Source of the DNA: Pseudonocardia acidicola
GTDB lineage: Bacteria > Actinomycetota > Actinomycetes > Mycobacteriales > Pseudonocardiaceae
Direction of reading: 5' to 3'
DNA: 64,000 bases
NCBI RefSeq assembly: GCF_012911935.1
Contig: NZ_JAAXLA010000036.1
Location: forward strand, 1-64,000
This document shows, in pieces, positions 16,670-24,925 of this stretch. Position numbers and translations under genes: made by a program. A model generated the notes under the pieces. It was not told the origin of the DNA, searched no databases, and worked only from the letters and a program-made list of their open reading frames with translations. The number at the start of each line of letters is the position of its first letter. Positions within the stretch are counted from its first letter, which is position 1.

Positions 16670-17794
16670 TCAGCCGACCAGCAGCGAGACCCCGGCGCGG
16701 GCGGCGCTGACCCGCGCGACCTGGTCGGCCAGTGCGGGCAGCGGCAGCGGCCGCTGCCGGGTCACCGTGGCCGCGGCCGCGCCCGCCAGCGGGACGAACG
16801 GGTACTGCTGCTCCAGCGTGCTGATCTGGCGGGTCACCTCCTCGGAGAAGCGCAGCACCTCGTCCGGGCGGCGGGCCGGCAGCACGGCCAGGAAGTCCTC
16901 GTGGCCCATCCGCACGACCCGGTCGACGTCGGAGAGCTGCCGCGCGAAGCACTGCGCCACGCCCTGCATCGCGGCCAGTTCGGCGCGCAGGCCGTACCGG
17001 TGCCGTAGCTCGGCCGCCCCGTCGACGCGCAGCAGCACGAGGCCCAACGGCAGCGTCCCCGGGCCGAGCCCGGCGGTCCAGCGCCGCAGGAACCGCTCGG
17101 TCAGCAGCCCGGTGCGGGGGTCGCGTTCCCCGGCCGGGTCGGCGATCTCGTCGAGCCGGCCGCGCAGGCTGTCCCCGCCCCGGCGGGCCAGATCCATCCG
17201 GTCGACGAGGAAGCGCAGCGGTGCGTCCAGCCACTCCTGCCCGGGTGGCTCGGGCACCGTCACCACCGCGCTGAGTACGTCGTCGATCGCGCGCAGGGTG
17301 TCGACCGGCAGCCGGCTGGAGGTCGCGGCGCGCAGCCGGAGCACCTCCGCATAGGCGTCGCGGCGGCGGAATGACCAGCGGCCGTGGAATCGGCGCCCGG
17401 CCTCGAGGGTGCGGGCCCCGGGTGTCACCCGCTCCTCGTCCTCCGCGACCAGGGTGGCCCCGCCGTGCGGGCCGAGCACCGTGACCGACCACTCGCGGGC
17501 GAGCTCGTCGCCGTCGCCGAGCAGCAGGTGCCGCACCCCGGGCGGCAGGTCGGGCGGGAACTGTTCGACGAGGCCGACCAGCACCGTCGCGCCGCGCTCG
17601 GCGATCCGCCGGTACATCTCGGCCTCGCGCCGGAAGTACGCGAGCCGCTGGAACATCGCGATGACCAGCCTCGGCTCGTCCGGACCGGCCAGCGCGAACC
17701 GCTCCATGGCGTGTGAGATCTCGACGAGCAGCTGTTTGGTGAACGTTCCGGACCCTTCGTCTCCCGGTTCGGTCCTGCTGTCCCGGGTCTGCAC
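16670..17794 (-). CDS. DICT sensory domain protein with degenerate GGDEF domain
   Basis: Two-domain cytoplasmic protein (374 aa). The N-terminal DICT domain (about residues 15-140) includes FALAGPDEPRLVIAMFQRLAYF. The C-terminal region looks like a diguanylate cyclase: DPRTGLLTERFLRR, then LGLVLLRVDGAAELRHRYG, then MGHEDFLAVLPARR where GGDEF should be. With GHEDF in place of GGDEF, cyclic-di-GMP synthesis is doubtful. GTG 17794 is chosen because GGAGG (within 17802-17808) lies 7 nt upstream. It is convergent with the thioesterase and divergent from the dehydratase pair. Confidence 0.8.
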   Translation of the reverse strand: MQTRDSRTEPGDEGSGTFTKQLLVEISHAMERFALAGPDEPRLVIAMFQRLAYFRREAEMYRRIAERGATVLVGLVEQFPPDLPPGVRHLLLGDGDELAREWSVTVLGPHGGATLVAEDEERVTPGARTLEAGRRFHGRWSFRRRDAYAEVLRLRAATSSRLPVDTLRAIDDVLSAVVTVPEPPGQEWLDAPLRFLVDRMDLARRGGDSLRGRLDEIADPAGERDPRTGLLTERFLRRWTAGLGPGTLPLGLVLLRVDGAAELRHRYGLRAELAAMQGVAQCFARQLSDVDRVVRMGHEDFLAVLPARRPDEVLRFSEEVTRQISTLEQQYPFVPLAGAAAATVTRQRPLPLPALADQVARVSAARAGVSLLVG

Positions 17795-17942
17795 GTCGGG
17801 CACCTCCTCGTCTCGCCGCGGCGCCGGCACGCGCCGCGACGCTTCAACGAGCCGTCCCGGGGTCGGTTGCGGCGCATCGGCAACGGGCCGCGGGCCGGCG
17901 GCGATCGAGGCGCGGATGCACGTGTCTGCGCTCCCCGCTTGC

Positions 17943-17948
17943 TAGCGT
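17943..17948 (+). promoter_or_regulatory. -10 box of a leaderless promoter (dehydratase pair)
   Basis: TAGCGT ends 6 nt before ATG 17955. No ribosome binding site is present. Confidence 0.5.
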
Positions 17949-17954
17949 CGCTGC

Positions 17955-18416
17955 ATGGGTGTTGAACGCTTCCCCGTCGAAGCGGGGCATGTGCTGATGT
18001 TCCGCCGCGCGGTGGGCTATCCCGATGCGGAGGCCGGCGCCGACACCACCGGACTCGAGTTCGCCCCGCCCACTTTCGTGCAGGCGAGCGCCCAGTTCGA
18101 GCCGGGGTACCGGCTGCGGCCGTCGATCGGGCCGTGGTGGGGCTCCGGCGCGGACTCGGGGCACATGCCCGACGGTGCCGGCGCGCTGCACGCCGAGCAG
18201 CACTACACCTATCACCGGCCGGTCCGGGTCGGTGACGTGCTGTCGGCGACCGAGCGGGCCGGGAAGACGTGGGAGAAGACCGGCCGCTCCGGCACCCTGC
18301 GGTTCACCGAGACGATCACCGAGTACCGCGACGCCGACGGCGAGCTGGTCGTGACGGCCCGCTCGGTCGGCGTGCTCCGGGACCGGCCGGCCGCGCAGCC
18401 GGAGGGGGACCAGTGA
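17955..18416 (+). CDS. FAS1-like/MaoC N-terminal dehydratase-domain protein (HadA-like)
   Basis: Hotdog-fold protein (153 aa) corresponding to the non-catalytic partner of a (3R)-hydroxyacyl dehydratase. It carries the family blocks FAPPTFVQAS and HAEQHYTYHRPVRVGDVLSA, but no DxxxxH catalytic motif. Its stop overlaps the GTG of the next gene (GTGA), so the two are made together, as in the HadA-HadB pair of mycobacterial fatty-acid elongation. Whether the complex acts on ACP- or CoA-bound substrates cannot be decided here. Confidence 0.82.
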   Translation: MGVERFPVEAGHVLMFRRAVGYPDAEAGADTTGLEFAPPTFVQASAQFEPGYRLRPSIGPWWGSGADSGHMPDGAGALHAEQHYTYHRPVRVGDVLSATERAGKTWEKTGRSGTLRFTETITEYRDADGELVVTARSVGVLRDRPAAQPEGDQ

Positions 18417-18817
18417 CGCCGAGCGTCGGCGACAGCCGCGAGACCGTCGTCGTCGAGAACCTCTCGCGGACGAGGATCGTGCAGTACGCGGGCGCCTCCG
18501 GCGACTACAACCCGCTGCACACCGACGAACCGTTCGCCCGCGACGTCGCCGGTTACCCGGGCGTGTTCGCACACGGGATGCTGACGATGGGCCTCACCGG
18601 GCGGGCGCTCACCGACTGGGTGGGCGAGGACCGGCTGCTCGACTTCGGGGTCCGGTTCACCGCACAGGTGTGGCCGGGCGACACCCTCACCACGACGATC
18701 ACCGTCGACGCGATCTCCGAGGGCGCCGAGCCGACCGCGACGCTGAGCGTCGTCACCACCAACCAGGACGGCGTCACCGTGGTCAGCGGGACCGCAACCA
18801 CCCGCCTGGACCCCTGA
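18413..18817 (+). CDS. MaoC-family dehydratase (HadB-like catalytic subunit)
   Basis: Catalytic hotdog protein (134 aa) expected to dehydrate (or hydrate) 3-hydroxyacyl thioesters. The hydratase-2 motif is in GASGDYNPLHTDEPFA, where Asp and His are the catalytic pair, followed by GVFAHGMLTMGLTGRALTDW. GTG 18413 overlaps the previous stop, making translational coupling clear. Together with the upstream protein it forms the expected heterodimer. Confidence 0.87.
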   Translation: MTPSVGDSRETVVVENLSRTRIVQYAGASGDYNPLHTDEPFARDVAGYPGVFAHGMLTMGLTGRALTDWVGEDRLLDFGVRFTAQVWPGDTLTTTITVDAISEGAEPTATLSVVTTNQDGVTVVSGTATTRLDP

Positions 18818-18863
18818 CCGGGGGAGCACAGGAGCAGCGCTCATCGTGATGATCGTCCAACTG

Positions 18864-18893
18864 TTTACGCAGCGTTCCGCGGCAGGGTATGAA
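18864..18893 (+). promoter_or_regulatory. Promoter candidate before the ferredoxin-NADP reductase gene
   Basis: TTTACG (18864-18869) and TATGAA (18888-18893) are 18 bp apart. The predicted start near 18900 would leave a leader of about 50 nt with an AAGGAG ribosome binding site before ATG 18952. Confidence 0.4.
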
Positions 18894-18951
18894 TCAACCA
18901 CACGCGCCTGACGCGCTTCAGCACCACGGACCGGCGCCGCAAGGAGATCGG

Positions 18952-20343
18952 ATGACGCTCCCTCAGCCCCGGGTGGCGGTGATCGGGGCCGGTCCTTCCG
19001 GGCTCTACGCCGCCGCGGCCCTGCTCGCCGCCGGCTACGGCGACGCCGGCATCAGTGTCGACGTCCTGGACCGCCTGCCCGCGCCCTACGGTCTGGTCCG
19101 CTACGGCGTGGCGCCCGACCACGTGAAGATGAAGTCGGTCATCCGGGTGCTGCAGAAACCCTTCGACCCCGCCGAGGTGCACTTCCTGGGCAACGTCGCG
19201 GTGGGCCGGGACGGCGGGGGTGCGCCGGGCGTCCCGCTCGAGGTGCTGCGCGAGCACTACACCGCGATCGTGCACGCCACCGGCAGTTCGGTCGACCGTG
19301 CCCTCGGCATCCCCGGTGAGGAGCTGGCCGGCAGCATCGGGTCGGGCGCGTTCGTCAGCTGGTACTGCGGGCACCCCGACTTCACCGAGCTCGACCCGCC
19401 GCTCGCCCATCCCGGTGTCGCGGTCGTCGGGGCCGGGAACGTCGCGCTGGACGTGGCTCGGGTGCTGGCCAAGAGCCACGAGGAGATGGCCGGGACCGAC
19501 ATCCCGGACCGGGTGCTCGACGCGCTCACCCGCAGCGGAATTCGCGACGTGCACGTGTTCGTCCGCCGCGGCCCGCAGCACGTCCGGTTCACCCCGGCGG
19601 AGCTGCGCCAGATCGGGGAGTTGGCCAACGCCGAGGTCGTGGTGCACGACGACGGGTTGCTGGCGGCCGGGATCGAGGCGCCCGAGGACCGCCGGCAGCG
19701 CCAGAACCTGGAGATGCTCACCCGGTGGGCGGCGGCCGGCGGATCCGAGGGCGGGACGAAGCCGCGGCGCATCCACCTGCGTTTCCTGCGCAGCCCGGTC
19801 CGGCTGCTGGGGGAGCACGGGCGGGTGTCCGGTGTGGTCGTCGAACGCAACCGGATCGACGCCGACGGGCGGGTGGTCGGCACCGGCGAGGAGGAGACCC
19901 TCGACGTCGGCCTGGTGGTCCGCGCGATCGGCTACTCCGCGGAACCGGTGCCCGGGCTGCCCTTCGACGAACGTTCCGGCACCGTGCCCAACGTCGGCGG
20001 CCGGGTGGTCCGCGACGGCGAGCCGGTGCCCGGTGCCTATGTCACCGGCTGGATCAAGCGCGGCCCGACCGGCGTGATCGGCACGAACAAGGGCGATGCC
20101 GCGGAGACCGTCGCGGCGCTGCTCGAGGACCTGCCGCACCTGCCTGCGCCCGCGCACCCGGACCGCGAGTCGCTGCTCGAGGCGCTGGCCGCGTACGGGG
20201 TGCATCCGGTCGACTGGACCGACTGGCTGCGCCTGGACGCCGAGGAGCTGCGGCTCGGCGCGGCCCGCGGCGCCGAGCGGGTCAAGGTCGCGGAGCTTGC
20301 GGCGATGCTCGCGGCCTGCCGCGCGGAGGCCGAGGTGAGCTGA
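18952..20343 (+). CDS. fprA: Ferredoxin--NADP+ reductase, FprA/adrenodoxin-reductase type
   Basis: Flavoprotein (463 aa) moving electrons between NADPH and ferredoxins. The FAD motif is VAVIGAGPSGLYAA (residues 8-21), the PYGLVRYGVAPDHVKMKSV segment is diagnostic of the adrenodoxin-reductase group, and the NADP-binding Rossmann motif is VAVVGAGNVALDVARVL. The end GWIKRGPTGVIGTNKGDA is also family-specific. ATG 18952 is selected because AAGGAG is 5-10 nt upstream; ATG 18889 has none. A role in feeding P450 enzymes, including the one at 5507, is possible but unproven. Confidence 0.93.
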   Translation: MTLPQPRVAVIGAGPSGLYAAAALLAAGYGDAGISVDVLDRLPAPYGLVRYGVAPDHVKMKSVIRVLQKPFDPAEVHFLGNVAVGRDGGGAPGVPLEVLREHYTAIVHATGSSVDRALGIPGEELAGSIGSGAFVSWYCGHPDFTELDPPLAHPGVAVVGAGNVALDVARVLAKSHEEMAGTDIPDRVLDALTRSGIRDVHVFVRRGPQHVRFTPAELRQIGELANAEVVVHDDGLLAAGIEAPEDRRQRQNLEMLTRWAAAGGSEGGTKPRRIHLRFLRSPVRLLGEHGRVSGVVVERNRIDADGRVVGTGEEETLDVGLVVRAIGYSAEPVPGLPFDERSGTVPNVGGRVVRDGEPVPGAYVTGWIKRGPTGVIGTNKGDAAETVAALLEDLPHLPAPAHPDRESLLEALAAYGVHPVDWTDWLRLDAEELRLGAARGAERVKVAELAAMLAACRAEAEVS

Positions 20344-20367
20344 CGTCCCCGAGGCCGTGCGCCGGGC

Positions 20368-20646
20368 TCAGCAGGGGTCGACCGACACCACCGAGGGGAT
20401 CGACCGCAGCCGGTCGGCGAAGGCCTGCGCCTCATCCGCGGTCATCGAGATGGTGCAGCTCAGCGAGCTGTAGATGACGCCCTCACGGACGTCGACGGAG
20501 AAGTCGCGGACCGGGCGGCCGCAGCTCTGCAGCACCGCCGCGACCCTCATGACACCGTCCATGCCGCCGGAGGTGACCACGGTGTGCCGGCGGTGGATAC
20601 GCGAGGCGATGTCGGAGAACGGGCGGGCGTCGGCGGTGAGGCTCAT
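20368..20646 (-). CDS. Small ACT-domain-like protein
   Basis: Stand-alone protein of 92 aa. Its body, from GVMRVAAVLQSCGRPVRDFSVDVREG to the final IPSVVSVDPC, has the beta-alpha-beta-beta-alpha-beta order and spacing of an ACT domain, a small-molecule (often amino-acid) sensor. ATG 20646 has GGAG upstream; ATG 20670 is a longer alternative. It is preceded by a short leader reading frame and a hairpin (20711-20729), so its expression may be controlled by attenuation. It has no catalytic partner next to it. The ligand is unknown. Confidence 0.68.
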   Translation of the reverse strand: MSLTADARPFSDIASRIHRRHTVVTSGGMDGVMRVAAVLQSCGRPVRDFSVDVREGVIYSSLSCTISMTADEAQAFADRLRSIPSVVSVDPC

Positions 20647-20710
20647 GATCAGGCTCCGGGGGTGTTTCACGGGAGAGGGGAACCCGAGCCAGATCTCGGA
20701 AAACGTGACA

Positions 20711-20729
20711 GGCCGCGAGAACAGCGGCC
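20711..20729 (-). terminator. Hairpin between leader peptide and ACT gene, possible attenuator
   Basis: Arms 20711-20716 and 20724-20729 (6 bp, all G-C) enclose a 7-nt loop. On the minus strand the hairpin is followed, after a few bases, by a short U run. It is weak as a stand-alone terminator. Its place between the leader frame and the ACT gene fits attenuation. Confidence 0.4.
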
Positions 20730-20756
20730 GGGGGGAGTGCGCGCAGGCAGCCTGGC

Positions 20757-20816
20757 TCAGCCGGCGCGCGAGGGTACTACCTCGGCGCGCGGAGCGAGGA
20801 GCTCGACGATGCGCAC
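20757..20816 (-). CDS. Putative leader peptide, 19 aa, leaderless
   Basis: GTG 20814-20816 opens a 19-codon frame reading MRIVELLAPRAEVVPSRAG and ending in TGA. An extended -10 element (TGATATGGT, with TATGGT at 20824-20829) stands 7 nt upstream, the spacing of a leaderless transcript. Two consecutive GTA valine codons, rare in such GC-rich genes, lie in the middle. The frame is followed by hairpins and then the ACT gene. It could also be chance; support is positional. Confidence 0.45.
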   Translation of the reverse strand: MRIVELLAPRAEVVPSRAG

Positions 20817-20823
20817 GCAGCGG

Positions 20824-20829
20824 ACCATA
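20824..20829 (-). promoter_or_regulatory. Extended -10 promoter of the leader peptide/ACT transcript
   Basis: TATGGT preceded by TGA forms an extended -10 element on the minus strand. The distance to GTG 20816 is 7 nt. A -35 box is not evident. Confidence 0.45.
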
Positions 20830-21065
20830 TCAACCGCGATCACGGGGCGGTAGTCCGGGCGTGCGCAGCGGAGGTGTTACGGGGCGCCTCGCCGTGGGCA
20901 CCCGGGGTCGGCCGTGGTGGCCGGTGCCGTGACGCAGGCGGTGCGCAGCTGCGTGACGGCCCGGCCGGATCGTGGCCGTGGGCTACCATGGGAACCGTTA
21001 TCTTCTTTGCCTACTTCACGGATCCGGTCGTCGTGGCGCAGGCGTGACCAGCATGGAGGCGCTCA

Positions 21066-21860
21066 ATGGCTGCAGAGCCGAGTGAGCCCAGGTCGCGGAG
21101 TGGCTCGCACGGTCCGGTGGGCCGCCAGATGCGGGTGCCGAAGATGGCCGAGCTGGTCGCGGGGCATCTGCGTCGTCAGATCGTCCGGGGTGAGCTGAGC
21201 GAGGGGGAGGCGCTGCCGTCGGAGGCGGCGCTGATGGAGCAGTTCCGGGTGTCGCGGCCGACGCTGCGCGAGGCGTTCCGGGTGCTGGAGTCCGAGTCGT
21301 TGATCAGCGTCCGGCGCGGCGCGCACGGGGGTGCGCGGGTGCAGGTGCCCGACGCGGACGTCGCGGCGCGCTACGCGGGATTGATCCTCGAGCACCGGGG
21401 CACCACGTTGGAGGACGTCTACGAGGCCCGGATCGTGATCGAGCCGCCGATGGTGGCGCTGCTGGCCGAGCGGCGCTCCGACGCCGACGTGGCGCGGTTG
21501 CGTGCGGCGCTGGTCGACCACGACGCGGCGGCCGACGAGCCGCTGCGCTCGATCCGCACGCACACCGCGTTCCATGCGCTGCTCACCGAGCTGACCGGCA
21601 ACCAGACGCTGAAGGTGCTCTCCGGGATGCTCGAGCGCATCATCGAGATGGCCAACCTCGCGCACGTGGAGAACGACCTCGGCACGCCCGCGCACGAGCG
21701 GGCCAGCCGCAAGGGCCTCAACGCGCACCGTCGAATCGTCGACCTGATCGAGGCCGGGGACGTGGCCGGCGCCGAGGAGCTGTGGCGCCGGCACCTGACC
21801 GAGGCGCGGGACTACCTGTTGCGCGCCGACGTCAAGACCGTGCTCGACCTGATGAGCTGA
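21066..21860 (+). CDS. GntR-family regulator, FadR subfamily
   Basis: Transcription factor (264 aa) with an N-terminal winged helix (about residues 24-95, including PSEAALMEQFRVSRPTLREAFRVLE) and a C-terminal all-helical FCD domain. The FCD metal-binding Asp/His set is suggested by EARIVIEPPMV, HTAFHALLTEL and the late AHRRIVDLIEAGD. A ribosome binding site GGAG precedes ATG 21066, and TACCAT near 20985 is a possible -10. The acyl-CoA dehydrogenase gene starts 37 bp downstream, so control of fatty acid or related acyl-CoA breakdown is likely. The effector is unknown. Confidence 0.88.
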   Translation: MAAEPSEPRSRSGSHGPVGRQMRVPKMAELVAGHLRRQIVRGELSEGEALPSEAALMEQFRVSRPTLREAFRVLESESLISVRRGAHGGARVQVPDADVAARYAGLILEHRGTTLEDVYEARIVIEPPMVALLAERRSDADVARLRAALVDHDAAADEPLRSIRTHTAFHALLTELTGNQTLKVLSGMLERIIEMANLAHVENDLGTPAHERASRKGLNAHRRIVDLIEAGDVAGAEELWRRHLTEARDYLLRADVKTVLDLMS

Positions 21861-21897
21861 CGGCCGCGTGCGCACCGACCTTCACGGAGGCACCTGA

Positions 21898-23013
21898 GTG
21901 GACTTCAGCCTGAGCGCGGAGCAGGCCGAGCTGGCTGCGGTGCTGCGGTCGTTCCTCGACGACCGCGCGCCCGAGTCCGAGGTGCGCCGGTTGATGGACG
22001 ACGAGCGCGGCTGGGATCCGGCGACCTGGGCGCGGCTGGCCTCGGAGATCGGGGTGCAGGGCCTGGCGATCCCGGAGGCCTACGGCGGCTCCGGGTTCGG
22101 GCTGATCGAGCTCGGCGTCGCGTTCGAGGAGATGGGCCGGGCGCTGCTGGGCGCACCGTTCCTGTCCTCGGTCGGGTTGGCGGCGGCGACGCTGCTGGCC
22201 GCGGGCGACGAGGACGCGTGCTCGGAGTTCCTGCCGGCCATCGCGTCCGGGGAGACCGTCGCGACGCTGGCGCTGACCGAGGAGTCCGGTTCCTGGGTGG
22301 AGTCGGCGGTGAGCACCCGCGCGCGGCGGGGTGCCGCGGGCTGGACGGTGACCGGGGACAAGACGAACGTGCTCGACGGGCACACCGCCGGGCTGCTGCT
22401 CGTCATCGCCCGCTCGGCCGTCGGTATCGGTGTGTTCGCCGTCGACGCCGACACCCCGGGCGTCACCCGCACCGCGCTGCCCACCCTCGACCAGACTCGC
22501 AAGCAGGCTCGCATCGAGCTGCGTGCCGCCCCGGCCCGGCTGATCGGGGAGGACGGCGCCGGGTGGGCCGCGGTCGAGCACGCGCTGCGCGTCGGCGCGG
22601 TGCTGCTGGCCGCCGAGCAGGTCGGCGGCGCGGCGGCGGCGCTCGACATGGCCGTCCAGTACGCCAAGGACCGCCATCAGTTCGGCCGCCCGATCGGCTC
22701 GTTCCAGGCGATCAAGCACAAGTGCGCCGACATGCTGGTGCAGCTCGAGGCGGCCCGCTCGGCGGCCTACTACGGGCTGTGGGCGGCGGCCTCGGACAGC
22801 GCGGAGGCGCCGGCCGTGGCCAGCCTGGCCAAGTCCTACTGCTCGGAGGCCTACACGTTCTGCGCGGGGGAGAACATGCAGATCCACGGTGGGATCGGGT
22901 TCACCTGGGAGCACCCCGCGCACCTGTACCTCAAGCGGGCCAAGAGCTCCGAGACGTTGCTCGGCTCGCCGGCGTTCCACCGGGAACGACTCGCCACCCT
23001 GGCGGGCTTCTGA
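21898..23013 (+). CDS. Acyl-CoA dehydrogenase
   Basis: FAD enzyme (371 aa) introducing a trans-2 double bond into an acyl-CoA. The N-terminal helical domain starts MDFSLSAEQAELAAVLRSF; LTEESGSW belongs to the middle beta domain; the C-terminal helical domain has VQYAKDRHQFGRPIGSFQAIKH and the late segment MQIHGGIGFTWEHPAHLYLKRA. GTG 21898 follows GGAGG at 8 nt. It is probably co-transcribed with the FadR-type regulator. The substrate chain length is not evident. Its stop codon forms part of a 12-bp palindrome shared with the convergent anti-sigma gene. Confidence 0.92.
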   Translation: MDFSLSAEQAELAAVLRSFLDDRAPESEVRRLMDDERGWDPATWARLASEIGVQGLAIPEAYGGSGFGLIELGVAFEEMGRALLGAPFLSSVGLAAATLLAAGDEDACSEFLPAIASGETVATLALTEESGSWVESAVSTRARRGAAGWTVTGDKTNVLDGHTAGLLLVIARSAVGIGVFAVDADTPGVTRTALPTLDQTRKQARIELRAAPARLIGEDGAGWAAVEHALRVGAVLLAAEQVGGAAAALDMAVQYAKDRHQFGRPIGSFQAIKHKCADMLVQLEAARSAAYYGLWAAASDSAEAPAVASLAKSYCSEAYTFCAGENMQIHGGIGFTWEHPAHLYLKRAKSSETLLGSPAFHRERLATLAGF

Positions 23014-23022
23014 CGCGCGTCA
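23011..23022. terminator. Palindrome joining two convergent stop codons
   Basis: TGACGCGCGTCA is a perfect 12-bp palindrome whose first three bases are the stop of the acyl-CoA dehydrogenase and last three the stop of the anti-sigma gene. Too short to be a strong terminator by itself. Confidence 0.35.
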
Positions 23023-23700
23023 ACCGCTGAACCGGGCGGCGGCCACCGTCGCGCCGGACGCGTCCACCAGCACCAGCCGGGCCGAGCGCAGCGCGTCGCC
23101 CTGCAGCTGTGCGGACGCACCCCAGTGCCCGTACCCGCGGCGCACGGTGAACGTGCCGATCGGCACCGACGACCCGTCCGGACGCTCCAGGGTGCACGAC
23201 ACCGGACCGGTCTGGTCGGCGAGCTGGGTGTCGAGCGAGACGTAGACGAACGACGGCTGTCCCGGGTACGCGAACGCCTGCCCGACCCGGCGGCCGTCGA
23301 CGGTCAGCTGGGCCGCCGCGAGTGCGCCGTCCGGGGCCGTCACGGCGGGCGGTGCGCCGGCCCGTCCCAGCAGCCAGCCTCCGGCGAGGAGCACGACGCC
23401 CAGCAGGGCCGCGGCCAGCGGAAGCCAGCGCGGGCTTCGGCGCAGCGGGCGCCGAAGCCCGTCGAGCACCATCCGTTCGAAGCCCGCCGGGGGTTCGGCC
23501 TCGGGAAGCATCTCGAGCAGCCGATCCCGGGTGGCGGTGAGCCGGGCGACGGTCCAGCGGCAGCCGGCGCAACCGTCGAGGTGCTCGAGTACCTGGGCGC
23601 GCTCGAAGCCGGGCAGCACTCCGAGCGCGAACTCGGCCGCGATCTGCCGGCTCTGCTCGCAGCTCAGCCGGTTCACCGCTCCGCGCGTCTCGTCAGTCAT
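23020..23700 (-). CDS. Anti-sigma factor (RskA-type, zinc-finger plus one membrane helix)
   Basis: Membrane anti-sigma factor (226 aa). The N-terminal cytoplasmic domain has the HxxxCxxC motif in LEHLDGCAGC (about residues 38-47), a single membrane segment follows (LPLAAALLGVVLLAGGWLLG, about 94-113), and the C-terminal RskA-like extracytoplasmic domain contains QPSFVYVSLD and WGASAQLQGD. It overlaps the sigma gene by 8 bp, the usual arrangement for a sigma/anti-sigma pair. Signal-dependent proteolysis would release the sigma factor; the signal is not known. Confidence 0.9.
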   Translation of the reverse strand: MTDETRGAVNRLSCEQSRQIAAEFALGVLPGFERAQVLEHLDGCAGCRWTVARLTATRDRLLEMLPEAEPPAGFERMVLDGLRRPLRRSPRWLPLAAALLGVVLLAGGWLLGRAGAPPAVTAPDGALAAAQLTVDGRRVGQAFAYPGQPSFVYVSLDTQLADQTGPVSCTLERPDGSSVPIGTFTVRRGYGHWGASAQLQGDALRSARLVLVDASGATVAAARFSG

Positions 23701-24274
23701 GATCGGCCTGCTCGGCGGCCAGCGCGGTGTGCAGCTTGAGCATCGCCCCGCGGATCCGGGACTTGGCGGTGCCGATCGGGATGCCCTCCTGTTCGGCGAT
23801 CTCCCGTGCGGTCAGCCCGTGGATGCCTGCCAGCACGACGGCTCGGGCCTGCTCGGTGGGGAGGCCGGCGAGTGCCCGGCGGAGTTGGTCCGCGGCGTCC
23901 TGGGCCAGTGCCCGCCGTTCGGGCAGGTCGCTCATCGCACCGATCAGGCCGATCAGGTCCTGAGGGGCGACCGGGGCCGGGCGCCGGGCCCGGACCGCGT
24001 CCACCGCGAGATTGTGCACGATGCTGGTCAGCCAGGTCCGCACCGACCCGCGCCGCGGGTCGTAGAGCGCGGCCGAGCGCCAGGCGCGTTCGAACCCCTG
24101 TTGTGCGACGTCCTCGGCCAGCCCGGTGTCGCCGACGACGGTCAGCGCGACGCCGAACACGATCCGCTGGAACCGGCGCACGAACGCCAGGGCCAGGTCG
24201 GGGTCGCCCGCACCCAGCCCGGCCAGCAGGAGCTCGTCGGCGAGCCCGTCGGCGGGTGGGCGGCGGATGAACAC
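23693..24274 (-). CDS. ECF-type RNA polymerase sigma factor
   Basis: Extracytoplasmic-function sigma factor (193 aa). Region 2 spans about residues 30-100 (FQRIVFGVALTVVGD, AEDVAQQGFERAWR, TWLTSIVHNLAVDAVR) and region 4 about 130-185 (LAGLPTEQARAVVLAGIHG, then the HTH TAREIAEQEGIPIGTAKSR). It is co-translated with an RskA-type anti-sigma gene and diverges from a blue-copper lipoprotein gene. ECF factors usually autoregulate, but I could not pin down a matching -35/-10 pair in 24275-24438. Confidence 0.92.
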   Translation of the reverse strand: MFIRRPPADGLADELLLAGLGAGDPDLALAFVRRFQRIVFGVALTVVGDTGLAEDVAQQGFERAWRSAALYDPRRGSVRTWLTSIVHNLAVDAVRARRPAPVAPQDLIGLIGAMSDLPERRALAQDAADQLRRALAGLPTEQARAVVLAGIHGLTAREIAEQEGIPIGTAKSRIRGAMLKLHTALAAEQADHD

Positions 24275-24438
24275 ACTTTCTCTACGGGCAAAGAGTCGGT
24301 CGAGATTGCGTCAACAGACGGCAAAGCTGCACTGCTGGATCACGATCCGATAACGGTCGGTCGGGGCGTCATCCCGATTCCGTCCGGGGCCGTACCTGGA
24401 ACCGCTTGATCCCCCGAGACGACGACCTGGAGCCCGCC

Positions 24439-24924
24439 ATGCAGATGATCTCCACGAAGCCCGCCGACCGGAGTGGAACACGCCGACGCGGGGCCTTCGC
24501 GGCCGCGGCCGGTCTCGCCGTGCTGACCCTGACGCTGGCCGGTTGCGGCGGCGGATCGAACGGTGCTGCCGCCGCGCCCACCGTCCCCGTCGCGGTGCCG
24601 ACCACCGCGGCCGCCGCCGGCACCGCGGCCGCCGAGCCGGCCGGGAAGCAGGTGACGGTGACGATGAGCGAGTTCGCGCTGACACTGTCCGAGCAGACCT
24701 TCACACCCGGTACCTACACCTTCGTGGCCGACAACACCGGCCAGTACCCGCACACCATCACCATCAACGGCCCCGGCGTGCAGAACCAGTCCGCGAGCGG
24801 CCCGCTGAAGTCGGGCCAGTCGGCCTCGCTGACCGTCACCCTTCAGCCCGGCAGCTACGAGATCTGGTGCCCGGTCGGCGACCACAAGGCCAAGGGCATG
24901 ACGACCACGATCACCGTCGCCTGA
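24439..24924 (+). CDS. Cupredoxin-domain lipoprotein (plastocyanin/azurin-like)
   Basis: Secreted lipid-anchored copper protein of about 161 aa. A signal peptide ends in the lipobox LAGC near residue 36, followed by an Ala/Thr/Pro-rich linker and a cupredoxin fold. Type-1 copper ligands are visible: His in YPHTITI, then Cys, His and Met in WCPVGDHKAKGM. ATG 24439 has GGAG upstream; ATG 24445 is also possible. It faces the sigma/anti-sigma pair, and a four-helix membrane protein follows 1 bp after its stop. Electron transfer or copper handling at the cell surface is the likely role. Confidence 0.87.
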   Translation: MQMISTKPADRSGTRRRGAFAAAAGLAVLTLTLAGCGGGSNGAAAAPTVPVAVPTTAAAAGTAAAEPAGKQVTVTMSEFALTLSEQTFTPGTYTFVADNTGQYPHTITINGPGVQNQSASGPLKSGQSASLTVTLQPGSYEIWCPVGDHKAKGMTTTITVA

Positions 24925-24925
24925 C

